Assembly (NCBI GenBank): GCA_007127575.1
Contig: SKZC01000366.1
Location: 1 to 5,298, forward strand
DNA: 5,298 nucleotides
Direction: 5' to 3'
Source of the DNA: Gemmatimonadota bacterium
GTDB taxonomy: Bacteria; Gemmatimonadota; Gemmatimonadetes; Longimicrobiales; Gaopeijiaceae
This document shows positions 1 to 5,298 of this stretch, in pieces (position 1 is the stretch's first letter; each line of letters begins with the position of its first letter). Below the pieces are notes generated by a model. That model ran no database searches, was not told the DNA's origin, and saw only the letters and a program-made list of their open reading frames with translations. A program made the translations under genes and the position numbers.

Positions 1-969
1 CGGATTCGTGACCAGGAGATCGTCGCCCACGATCTGCACCCGGCTGCCCACGGTCTTCATGAGCCCGCTCCACCCGGCCCAGTCGTTCTCGTCCAGGGGA
101 TCCTCCAGCGACGCTATGGGATAGCTCCGGCTCCACTCCGCCCAGTACTCCGCCATCCCCGCCGCGTCCCGGCGCTCCCCGGAGGACCAACGGAATACGT
201 ACTCCCCGTCCTCATAGAACTCGCTTGCGGCGGCGTCCAGGGCCAGGAGCACGTCGTCCCCCGGACGGTATCCGGCCTCCTCCACCGCCCTCAAGACCAC
301 CTCCACCGCCTCCTCGTTGCTGGCCAGATCCGGAGCGAACCCTCCCTCGTCTCCCACTGCCGTGCTCTTCCCCATCTCCCCCAGGATCTTCTTGAGGTGA
401 TGGAAGATCTCCGTTCCCATTCGGAGGCCCTCCCCGAATCGGTCCGTCCCGACGGGCATCACCATGAACTCCTGAATGTCCACGTTGTTGGGGGCGTGCT
501 CCCCCCCGTTCAGGATGTTCATCATAGGCACCGGGAGGAGGGTTCCGTCCCGACCCGCCAGATCCGCCAAGTGGCGGAAGAGAGGAGTCCCCTCCCCTTC
601 TGCCGCGGCACGAGCCACGGCCAGGGACGCCGCCAGCAGAGCGTTGGCCCCCAGGCGCGCCTTGTTCGGAGTTCCGTCCAACTCCAGGAGCGCTCGGTCC
701 ACGGCTTCCTGATCCCGGGGATCCTTTCCCTTCAACGCCTCCTGGATCTCTCCTCTCACTCCCTCTACGGCCTGTCGTACGCCGCGGCCCAGATACCGTG
801 CCGGGTCCCCGTCTCGAAGCTCCACCGCCTCATGTTCCCCGGTGGAGGCCCCGCTGGGCACGGCCGCTCGCCCCATCGCCCCGCTCTCCAGCTCCACCTC
901 CGCTTCCACCGTAGGGTTGCCCCGGGAATCCAGGATCTCCCGTCCACGGACCTGTCGAATCGCCGCCAC
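1..969 (-). CDS. eno: Enolase (phosphopyruvate hydratase), C-terminus cut off by window edge
   Basis: Enolase interconverts 2-phosphoglycerate and phosphoenolpyruvate in glycolysis and gluconeogenesis. In many bacteria it also joins the RNA degradosome. The first 323 residues are present; bacterial enolases are about 420-430 long, so roughly 100 residues lie outside the window. Visible motifs are DSRGNPTVEAEV (14-25), the catalytic loop SGAST (39-43), GGEHAPNNVDIQEFM (155-169, with substrate residues H158 and E167), GDEGG (206-210, catalytic E208), and the magnesium ligands D245, E289 (LEDP) and D316 (GDD). These fall at nearly the same numbers as in E. coli enolase, so there are no indels up to here. 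The catalytic lysine near 341 is outside the window. The start is a GTG preceded by GGGAGG with a 6-nt spacer, and the protein reads MAAIRQVRGREILDSRG. It follows plsC after 68 nt and is probably co-transcribed with it. Identity is very secure. Confidence 0.97.
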   Translation of the reverse strand, partial: MAAIRQVRGREILDSRGNPTVEAEVELESGAMGRAAVPSGASTGEHEAVELRDGDPARYLGRGVRQAVEGVRGEIQEALKGKDPRDQEAVDRALLELDGTPNKARLGANALLAASLAVARAAAEGEGTPLFRHLADLAGRDGTLLPVPMMNILNGGEHAPNNVDIQEFMVMPVGTDRFGEGLRMGTEIFHHLKKILGEMGKSTAVGDEGGFAPDLASNEEAVEVVLRAVEEAGYRPGDDVLLALDAAASEFYEDGEYVFRWSSGERRDAAGMAEYWAEWSRSYPIASLEDPLDENDWAGWSGLMKTVGSRVQIVGDDLLVTNP

Positions 970-975
970 CGTTTG

Positions 976-981
976 CCTCCC
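976..981 (-). promoter_or_regulatory. Ribosome binding site that fixes the GTG start of eno
   Basis: The minus strand reads GGGAGG, then six bases (CAAACG), then GTG at 969-967. There is no ATG near the conserved enolase N-terminus, so this site decides the start. It lies just outside the inverted repeat of the plsC-eno gap and should not be buried by that hairpin. Confidence 0.8.
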
Positions 982-994
982 GTAAGATTCGTGT

Positions 995-1032
995 TGGGGC
1001 GAGTCCCGGCGTGTTCGCGGCGGCTCGCCCCA
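995..1032 (-). promoter_or_regulatory. Perfect 9-bp inverted repeat in the plsC-eno gap (hairpin)
   Basis: In the transcript direction TGGGGCGAG (1032-1024) is followed after 20 nt by its exact complement CTCGCCCCA (1003-995). The loop could add a short CCG/CGG pairing near its base. No U-run follows, so this is not a classical intrinsic terminator. It begins 5 nt after the plsC stop codon and ends 14 nt before the eno ribosome binding site. It may be an mRNA-stabilising or attenuating structure between the two genes, or the 5' edge of a processed eno mRNA. The pairing is seen directly; the role is inferred. Confidence 0.5.
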
Positions 1033-1037
1033 GTTCG

Positions 1038-1838
1038 CTAAGAAACCTCGTCGCCCTCGTCAGCCCCGCCTCCGCCTTGGCCGGGCGGGGTGGGATGGGC
1101 CACTCCCTTGGAGGGCACGGACTCCTCCCCATCCCCCTTCAGCATCGCTACTGCTCTCCAGGCTTCGCCTCGGAGACGGTCTCGGTCCCTGTGGGAGAGG
1201 CTCTCCGTTTCCAGCGCTTCTCCCACCCGGATCTCCACCTCGCCGGGACGGATCCGCCACGCCCCCTTGGGCATCACCGCTCGACTCCCCACCACGGCCG
1301 CAGGAAGGACGGGGACGCCGGCCTGGATGGCCAATACGAAGGCCCCTTTCTTGAACGGTTGGAGCCGTCCGTCCCAGGACCGAGTACCCTCGGCGAACAT
1401 GACGATGAGCTTGGACTCCTCACGGACCTGACGGCCCGCCTCCTCCAGGGAGGCGATGGCCCGATTCCGGTCTTTCCGGTCGATGGAGATGTGGCCGCAG
1501 GCCATCCACGCCGGGCCGAACACCGGAATTCCTTTCAACTCCTCCTTGCCTACGAAGCGAGCCCGACCCGGAAGGTACGCCGCCAGGGCGAAGACGTCGA
1601 ACCACGACTGGTGGTTGCACACCAGGACACAGGGCTCGTCCCGAGGGATCCGCTCCTCCCCCGTCAGGCGAACCCGGACCCCGCTGAGGCGGAGGATCTG
1701 GCGGGACCACCGTCGGGCGAGTCGTTCGCAGACACACTCCGTCCGATCCGACTTGAATCGGGCCAGGAGCAGGATCCTCATCCCATAGACCACCGTAAGG
1801 ACGGCCACCCCCAGGAAGACGAACCCGGTCCGGATCAT
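1038..1838 (-). CDS. plsC: PlsC-type 1-acyl-sn-glycerol-3-phosphate acyltransferase
   Basis: Predicted to transfer a fatty acyl group to the sn-2 position of lysophosphatidic acid, giving phosphatidic acid for membrane phospholipids. It should act at the inner face of the cytoplasmic membrane. The 266-residue protein has one hydrophobic N-terminal segment (about 5-26). The acyltransferase motifs then come in order: NHQSWFD (75-81; catalytic H76 and D81, the HX4D motif), FVGKEELKGIPVFG (95-108) with IDRKDR (119-124), FAEGTRS (148-154, glycerophosphate binding), and VPVLPAAVVGS (175-185). The C-terminus (about 243-266) is glycine-rich and acidic, looks disordered, and is not part of the family core. 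The ATG overlaps the thiL stop as ATGA and is preceded by an exceptionally strong AGGAGG site, so thiL and plsC are coupled. A related lysophospholipid acyltransferase of the same superfamily cannot be excluded from sequence alone. Confidence 0.92.
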   Translation of the reverse strand: MIRTGFVFLGVAVLTVVYGMRILLLARFKSDRTECVCERLARRWSRQILRLSGVRVRLTGEERIPRDEPCVLVCNHQSWFDVFALAAYLPGRARFVGKEELKGIPVFGPAWMACGHISIDRKDRNRAIASLEEAGRQVREESKLIVMFAEGTRSWDGRLQPFKKGAFVLAIQAGVPVLPAAVVGSRAVMPKGAWRIRPGEVEIRVGEALETESLSHRDRDRLRGEAWRAVAMLKGDGEESVPSKGVAHPTPPGQGGGGADEGDEVS

Positions 1839-2869
1839 CCCCCCCCTCCTCCTCCCGGCGCGAAGTGGTCGAAGCCGCCTTCGGTGAGGGGCCGAGCCGG
1901 GGAGCCGTCTTGAGGCTCGAGGCGCACCCCGGCACCCGCTTCCACACGACCGACCCGTGTGAGAGGAAGGTGAAAGCGGGCACGGAATCCCTCCACCTCG
2001 TCGGGGCCCACGGAGCCGGGAGGGGCGGCGAAGAGGAGCTCGAAGTCCTCCCCTCCATGGAGAGCCAGTCGTCGACCTTCCTCCTCGCTCACATCACCGG
2101 CCGCCCCCACCTCGGGATCCACCGGGAGGGTGTCCTCCTCGAGCACCACGGCCACTCCGCTCGCTGCCGCCAGATGTCCGGCATCGCCCGCCAATCCGTC
2201 GGAGAGGTCCAGCATCGCCCGCAGGACGCCCCTCTCCCGAAGCCAGAGTGCCTCCTGGATCCGAGGACGTGGGCGAGCATATGCTCGGTGGAGTGCCGGG
2301 GAGGGTCGGTGGCCCTGGCCCTGGATCCGGACTGCAGCGGCGCTGGCCCCCAGGCCTCCCGTCACCCAGAGCTCGTCCCCGGGTTCGGCTCCGCTCCGGA
2401 GAACGGGGTCCGAAGTTCGCCCCACTACCGTGACGTCCAGAACCAGCGGGCCCGGAGAAGCGGAGAGATCTCCTCCCAGGAGGGGGCCTCCCACCGCCTC
2501 GCACCCCTGCCCCACACCCCGACGGAGCTGGGCCAACTCCTCCTCACCCAAGTCGCGGGGAAGAGCGAGAGCCAGGAGGATCCCCACCGGCTCCGACGCC
2601 ATAGCCGCCAGATCGCTCCCGGCGGCGGCCACCGCCCGAAACCCCACCTCCTCCAGGCTGAGCCAGCTCCGCCGGAAGTGGATGCCCTCCACAGCGAGGT
2701 CCACGCTGAAGACGAAGCCGTCCACCCAGGCGGCGTCATCCCCGGGTCCCAGCGGGAGCTCCCCGGAAGATCCGACTCCGCCGCCGGTCCCACTCTCGCC
2801 CAGGGACAACCCCTGGAACGAGCGAATCCGATCGAACTCTCCTCCGGGCCCCAACCGGGTCGTCCTCAC
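1835..2869 (-). CDS. thiL: Thiamine-monophosphate kinase
   Basis: Phosphorylates thiamine monophosphate with ATP to make thiamine pyrophosphate, the active cofactor. It belongs to the AIR synthetase/PurM-like ATP-binding superfamily. From the GTG at 2869 it has 344 residues, close to the family length of about 320-350. Motifs in order: GEFDRIRSF (10-18), GPGDDAAW (41-48, metal and ATP binding), SVDLAVEGIHF (55-65), SDLAAM (85-90), GGDLS (132-136), GDELWVTGGLGASAAA (164-179), LDLSDGLAGDAGHL (220-233), HGGEDFELLF (271-280) and GFDHF (332-336). The usual NxSDxxAMG block is altered: the conserved Asn is Ala83 and the Gly is Ala91. It overlaps nnr as GTGA with no clear ribosome binding site of its own, so its translation probably depends on ribosomes finishing nnr. 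It ends in six glycines that double as the plsC ribosome binding site. An in-frame open stretch continues upstream to 3058 but lies inside nnr and has no kinase motif. Confidence 0.95.
   Translation of the reverse strand: MRTTRLGPGGEFDRIRSFQGLSLGESGTGGGVGSSGELPLGPGDDAAWVDGFVFSVDLAVEGIHFRRSWLSLEEVGFRAVAAAGSDLAAMASEPVGILLALALPRDLGEEELAQLRRGVGQGCEAVGGPLLGGDLSASPGPLVLDVTVVGRTSDPVLRSGAEPGDELWVTGGLGASAAAVRIQGQGHRPSPALHRAYARPRPRIQEALWLRERGVLRAMLDLSDGLAGDAGHLAAASGVAVVLEEDTLPVDPEVGAAGDVSEEEGRRLALHGGEDFELLFAAPPGSVGPDEVEGFRARFHLPLTRVGRVEAGAGVRLEPQDGSPARPLTEGGFDHFAPGGGGGG
1845..1850 (-). promoter_or_regulatory. plsC ribosome binding site inside the thiL 3' end
   Basis: The minus strand carries a (GGA)n/G-run: AGGAGG at 1850-1845, six G's, then ATG at 1838-1836. 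The same bases encode the last six residues of ThiL, all glycine, from GGA and GGG codons. The spacer lies within an eight-base G homopolymer (plus-strand C's at 1839-1846). Confidence 0.85.
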
Positions 2870-4458
2870 CGGGGAGCGGACTGATCGAAAGTGACGAAGG
2901 GAAGGTCCAGATCCGTCCACCCCACGCCCCCCTCCCTCAGGGCTCGTGGAAGACCCTCCACCACGTCCTCCGGGAGGAGAGCCGGCTCTCGATCCATCGA
3001 CCGAGCGGCAGCCCCGGTGAAGTGAAGGGCCAAGCCGGCCGCCACCGCCGGTTCGCACCCCTGAGCGAGAAACGCCCCTGTGGATCCGGTAAGGACGTCC
3101 CCCATCCCCGCGGCGGCGAAGGCGGTACCCCCGGTCCCCGCCACCAACAGCGCCCCGTCGGGAGCCGCCACCAGGGAGGGATCACCCTTGAGAAGGACGG
3201 GAGCGCGTAGCTCACGAGCGGCGGCCCGAGCCACCTCCGGCCGACGGTGCAGGAGCTCTTCCCGGTCCACGGACCGGATCCGGGCCATCTCGCCAGGGTG
3301 AGGGGTGATGACCAGAGGACGATCCGCGGCCCACTCGGAGAGCGGGGGAACCGAGCCGTTCGCGGAAAGGTTCAGGGCGTCGGCATCCAGGACGGTGGGC
3401 CGGCCCTTCCCGGAGACCAGCACCGCCTCCAGCGCCCGAGCAGCGGCGCTCTCCAGGCCCAGCCCCGGGCCCGCCGCCACCGCGTCACAGGCCTCCACGG
3501 CTCGGGCCAGGGCGCCGGCGTCCCCCGCATCCACGAAGACGGCTCCGGGAACGGAGCCTTGGAGGATCTCTCGATTCTCTGCCGGTGAGGCCACGCGAAG
3601 GTAGCCCACTCCGGAGCGCAGGGCCCCGCGGGCCGCCAGAATCGCCGCTCCCGCCAGGCCCCTCACCCCCGCCAACAACAGGAGAGACCCCACCTGATTC
3701 TTGTGTGTGGGTGCGGTGCGCCTCGGTCGGTGAACCTCGGCCCACCCCGTCGTGATCACCCGAGCGGGGAAGCTCCCCAGCGGGGGAGGGGGAAAGCCGA
3801 TCTCCACGGCGATGATCCGACCCGCCCGTCCTCGGCCCGGGTAGAGGAGGCTCCCCAGCTTGGGCCAGCCGAAGGCCACGGTGGTGGCGGCGGTGACGGC
3901 GGAACCCGGAACGGCGCCGGTCCCCGCGTCCACTCCGGAAGGGAGATCCAGGCTCAGAACCGGAGCCGACGCCTGGTTCATGGCTTCGATCCACCCCACA
4001 GCCCCAGGCCGCGGCGCCCCTTCGATCCCGGTTCCCAGAAGCGCGTCCACCACCACGCCCTCGGACCGGTCCAGGGCCTGCCGCACCGGCGTCCCTTCCG
4101 GATCCGATTCGGTGATCTCCAGGGCGTGGCCGTGGAAAAGCCCCTCGTCGGGGAGGCGACGGCTACCCCGAAAGACCCGTACCTCCCGCCCCCAGGAGGT
4201 CAGGCTTCGGGCGAGGACGACCCCATCTCCCCCGTTGTTTCCGCCACCCACCACTACGGAGACGGGCCCCTTGGGATGGAGTCTCTGCACGATCTGGGCG
4301 GCAGCTCGACCCGCGTTCTCCATGAGGGTGCGCTCGGGCACCCTCATCTCTCCCATGGCCCAGAGGTCGAAATCCGCGGCCTCCCTTCCGGTAGGAGCGA
4401 AGGCCTGCGGCCCTCCGAAGGAACACGGGAGGGTACCTCCGGGGCGGGAGCCGGTCAT
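2866..4458 (-). CDS. nnr: Bifunctional NAD(P)H-hydrate epimerase / ADP-dependent NAD(P)HX dehydratase
   Basis: Repairs hydrated NADH and NADPH. The N-terminal domain epimerises R- and S-NAD(P)HX, and the C-terminal domain dehydrates the S form back to NAD(P)H using ADP. Counting from the ATG at 4458 it has 530 residues, matching fused Nnr/YjeF proteins of about 500-520. The epimerase part shows MENAGRAAA (46-54), GGGNNGGDG (71-79), DALLGTG (138-144) and SLDLPSGVDA (169-178). The dehydratase part shows HKNQVG (252-257), GAAILAARGALRSG (270-283), GPGLG (330-334), LDADALNL (357-364), TPHPGE (385-390), LLKGD (422-426) and GMGDVLTG (451-458, catalytic Asp454). The start is uncertain: neither this ATG nor an in-frame GTG at 4500 has a good ribosome binding site. 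The GTG would overlap the zinc-ribbon gene by 11 nt and add 14 residues. About 20 residues before the usual epimerase start are extra. Its stop overlaps the thiL GTG. Confidence 0.95.
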   Translation of the reverse strand: MTGSRPGGTLPCSFGGPQAFAPTGREAADFDLWAMGEMRVPERTLMENAGRAAAQIVQRLHPKGPVSVVVGGGNNGGDGVVLARSLTSWGREVRVFRGSRRLPDEGLFHGHALEITESDPEGTPVRQALDRSEGVVVDALLGTGIEGAPRPGAVGWIEAMNQASAPVLSLDLPSGVDAGTGAVPGSAVTAATTVAFGWPKLGSLLYPGRGRAGRIIAVEIGFPPPPLGSFPARVITTGWAEVHRPRRTAPTHKNQVGSLLLLAGVRGLAGAAILAARGALRSGVGYLRVASPAENREILQGSVPGAVFVDAGDAGALARAVEACDAVAAGPGLGLESAAARALEAVLVSGKGRPTVLDADALNLSANGSVPPLSEWAADRPLVITPHPGEMARIRSVDREELLHRRPEVARAAARELRAPVLLKGDPSLVAAPDGALLVAGTGGTAFAAAGMGDVLTGSTGAFLAQGCEPAVAAGLALHFTGAAARSMDREPALLPEDVVEGLPRALREGGVGWTDLDLPFVTFDQSAPR

Positions 4459-4489
4459 GGCGTCGACTTCGGAGCGGGGAGGCCCTCTC

Positions 4490-4687
4490 CTACTTCGCAC
4501 TCTGGCCGATGGCCCGACCGAAGGTGATCTCCCCGTTGTCGATGCGGATATTGAAACCGCAGTCGGGGCTCGAGCAGACCCACGCTTTGTACCGGATGGA
4601 AGCCCCTCCCCGCCCGTAATCCGAGAGGGGGAGGAGTAAACCTACATCGCATTTCAGGCATCGAGGAAATCCGCGATCATCAGCCAT
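4490..4687 (-). CDS. Small four-cysteine zinc-ribbon protein, function unknown
   Basis: A 65-residue protein that I cannot assign to a named family. Its four cysteines form C10-X2-C13-X24-C38-X4-C43, as RCLKCD and VCSSPDCGFNIRI. This is a likely structural zinc-binding ribbon. The spacing of the second pair (C-X4-C) is slightly irregular. Aromatic residues between the pairs (SIRYKAWVC) and the mixed GFNIRIDNGEITFG stretch suggest beta strands. No signal peptide or membrane segment is visible, so it is probably cytoplasmic. The ATG at 4687 is preceded by GGGAGGGGAG, giving GGAGG with a 7-nt spacer, and is preferred over an in-frame ATG at 4735 with no such site. Composition and GC-rich codons match the neighbours, and the stop lies 31 nt before the nnr ATG, so it is probably translated as part of the operon. 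Nucleic-acid or protein binding would be typical for such ribbons, but that is a guess. Confidence 0.8.
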   Translation of the reverse strand: MADDRGFPRCLKCDVGLLLPLSDYGRGGASIRYKAWVCSSPDCGFNIRIDNGEITFGRAIGQSAK

Positions 4688-4694
4688 GAGCTCC

Positions 4695-4699
4695 CCTCC
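4695..4699 (-). promoter_or_regulatory. Ribosome binding site of the zinc-ribbon gene
   Basis: The minus strand reads GGGAGGGGAGCTC then ATG. GGAGG lies 7 nt before the ATG at 4687. This chooses the 65-residue product over the 81-residue reading from 4735, whose ATG follows only GGG and whose extra codons cross the C-run/G-run hairpin. Confidence 0.75.
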
Positions 4700-4710
4700 C
4701 GTCGACGTGT

Positions 4711-4732
4711 GCCCCAAAACCCCAGCGGGGGC
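4711..4732 (-). terminator. Weak terminator-like or attenuator-like hairpin between the Minf_1886-family and zinc-ribbon genes
   Basis: In the transcript direction GCCCC (4732-4728) can pair with the G-run at 4723-4720 (four G-C pairs, followed at once by TTTT) or with GGGGC at 4715-4711 (five pairs spanning the T's). The first pairing resembles a very short intrinsic terminator; the second would put the T's in the loop. The stem is only 4-5 bp, so strong termination is unlikely. Partial termination could lower expression of the downstream genes relative to the Minf_1886-family gene. Confidence 0.3.
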
Positions 4733-4750
4733 CATCCCGGATCGTGGACG

Positions 4751-5152
4751 CTACCCCACCACCTTCCAGGGATAGTTCCGCTCGAAGGCCTCCTCGAAGT
4801 CGAAGACGTGGCGGAAATCCTCGGGGCGGTCTTCCTCGTCCTTGATGAGAACCCCACACTCCACCAGGGCGAAGACGATCTCTCCCAGGTCCTCGGTAGA
4901 GTGGATTCCCCAGTACTCCAGCACCGTCCGGGCCAACGGACCGAACCGCTCCAAGGCCAGATCCCGCACACCCACGGCCAACTCTCCGCCGCTGACGTGC
5001 CGGGGCTCTTCCAGGGAGTCCAGGACGTGGTGAAGCGCGGAGAGGAGGAAGAGGTATGCCTTCCCGTGATACCGGGGGTTCCTCTCCTGGAGTCGATCCA
5101 GAATCTCGTCCGCAAACTGAAGTTCGGTCATAAGGGAAATCTCGGACTCCAT
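4751..5152 (-). CDS. Minf_1886 family protein, function unknown
   Basis: Resembles the uncharacterised Minf_1886 family: small bacterial proteins of roughly 130-150 residues with conserved DPRYH, AYLFL, RHVSG, ALE-FGP, WGI and DFEEAF patches. From the ATG at 5152 it has 133 residues. Visible features are RNPRYHGKAYLFLLSALHHV (about 24-43), RHVSGGEL (50-57), ALERFGPLARTVLEYWGI (64-81), ED(L)GEIVFALVECGVL (84-98), a DEEDRPEDF block (101-109) and DFEEAFERNYPW (113-124). It looks all-helical and soluble, with no signal peptide or membrane segment. An ATG at 5131 gives 126 residues (MTELQF) and fits the usual family N-terminus. The ATG at 5152 has the better upstream purines (GGAAAGGG), though very close. 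The frame stays open to the right edge, but that part shows no family similarity. The family has no established function; its place before nnr may reflect a simple operon. Confidence 0.85.
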   Translation of the reverse strand: MESEISLMTELQFADEILDRLQERNPRYHGKAYLFLLSALHHVLDSLEEPRHVSGGELAVGVRDLALERFGPLARTVLEYWGIHSTEDLGEIVFALVECGVLIKDEEDRPEDFRHVFDFEEAFERNYPWKVVG

Positions 5153-5298
5153 CCCTTTCCACGCCAGGGTGGTTCCGGGAAGCGATGAAACGGAAGGAGT
5201 CAGAAGGCCGTTGAAGAAGTACAGGGCGCCACCGTTGGGAGCGCCAGGGAGCCGCCTCGTAGGCGGCGACCCGAAGGCATAGCCCAAGCTACGTCGAG
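5153..5298 (-). other. Structured non-coding stretch ahead of the first gene (two tandem hairpins)
   Basis: No gene is supported here. In the transcript direction a hairpin with a 6-bp stem GCCGCC/GGCGGC and a 5-nt loop (5267-5251) is followed by a second one, GGCGC/GCGCC with an 11-nt loop (5245-5225) that can form two further pairs inside. There is no T-run after either. One minus frame is open from the right edge to a TGA at 5202-5200, and could be the tail of an upstream gene, but the peptide has no recognisable motif. The stretch may be the 5' leader of the Minf_1886-family mRNA or the 3' part of an RNA that begins outside the window. I see no convincing promoter. Confidence 0.35.

Noticed and set aside
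397..1041. Plus-strand open frame (214 codons) antisense to eno
   Set aside because: The minus strand encodes enolase with catalytic residues at canonical positions. The antisense peptide is unstructured-looking, with no motif.
1839..1846. Run of eight identical bases suspected as a frameshift or sequencing error
   Set aside because: Both flanking genes read correctly through it: ThiL keeps its frame to TGA, and plsC begins with a sensible ATG. No error needs to be assumed.
1011..1913. Plus-strand open frame (300 codons) antisense to plsC
   Set aside because: The plsC frame has all four acyltransferase motifs. The antisense peptide shows none and is Pro/Gly/His-rich.
1865..2884. Long plus-strand open frame (339 codons) antisense to thiL
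   Set aside because: It mirrors thiL, which has full motif support. The predicted peptide is low in hydrophobic structure, rich in Pro, Gly, Arg and His, and has no recognisable motif. Long antisense frames are expected in GC-rich coding DNA.
2870..3058. Upstream extension of the thiL frame, giving a 407-residue protein
   Set aside because: It would lie entirely inside nnr, is Gly/Ser/Arg-rich, and adds nothing found in ThiL proteins. The GTG at 2869 overlapping the nnr stop fits family length and operon style.
3703..4527. Plus-strand open frames over the nnr epimerase domain
   Set aside because: They are shadows of a gene with clear YjeF/Nnr motifs and show no domain signature of their own.
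5153..5287. N-terminal extension of the Minf_1886-family protein from a TTG at 5287
   Set aside because: The added 45 residues have no family similarity and cover two strong hairpins. ATG starts at 5152 or 5131 fit the family N-terminus.

Overview
The window is a tightly packed, high-GC bacterial segment. Every gene I can support lies on the minus strand, so transcription runs from the right edge to the left edge. The order in that direction is: Minf_1886-family protein, small four-cysteine zinc-ribbon protein, bifunctional NAD(P)H-hydrate repair enzyme (Nnr), thiamine-monophosphate kinase (ThiL), PlsC-type acyltransferase, and enolase (Eno, cut off by the left edge). The GC-rich codons, the strong purine-rich ribosome binding sites and a Minf_1886-family gene beside nnr would fit Gemmatimonadota or a similarly GC-rich phylum. 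That placement is a guess from general knowledge; nothing here proves it.

Layout. Positions 5153-5298 have no gene I can support. They hold two adjacent GC-rich hairpins and could be the leader of the first gene or the end of something upstream. Positions 4751-5152 hold the Minf_1886-family gene. A 63-nt gap (4688-4750) carries a C-run/G-run hairpin followed by four T's, then the zinc-ribbon gene (4490-4687). nnr (2866-4458) follows after a 31-nt gap, or overlaps it slightly if an earlier GTG is used. nnr and thiL overlap as GTGA, and thiL and plsC overlap as ATGA, so these three look translationally coupled. A 68-nt gap (970-1037) with a perfect 9-bp inverted repeat separates plsC from eno, whose GTG start has a strong ribosome binding site.

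Function. The named genes are housekeeping and metabolite-repair functions: repair of damaged NADHX/NADPHX, the last step of thiamine pyrophosphate synthesis, phosphatidic acid synthesis, and glycolysis. The two small upstream proteins have no known role. I see no mobile element, CRISPR array, tRNA, rRNA or defence system. I also see no convincing new system. The main curiosities are a six-glycine ThiL tail that is also the plsC ribosome binding site, a divergent ThiL motif, the two unexplained small proteins ahead of nnr, and the structured stretches at both ends of the cluster.
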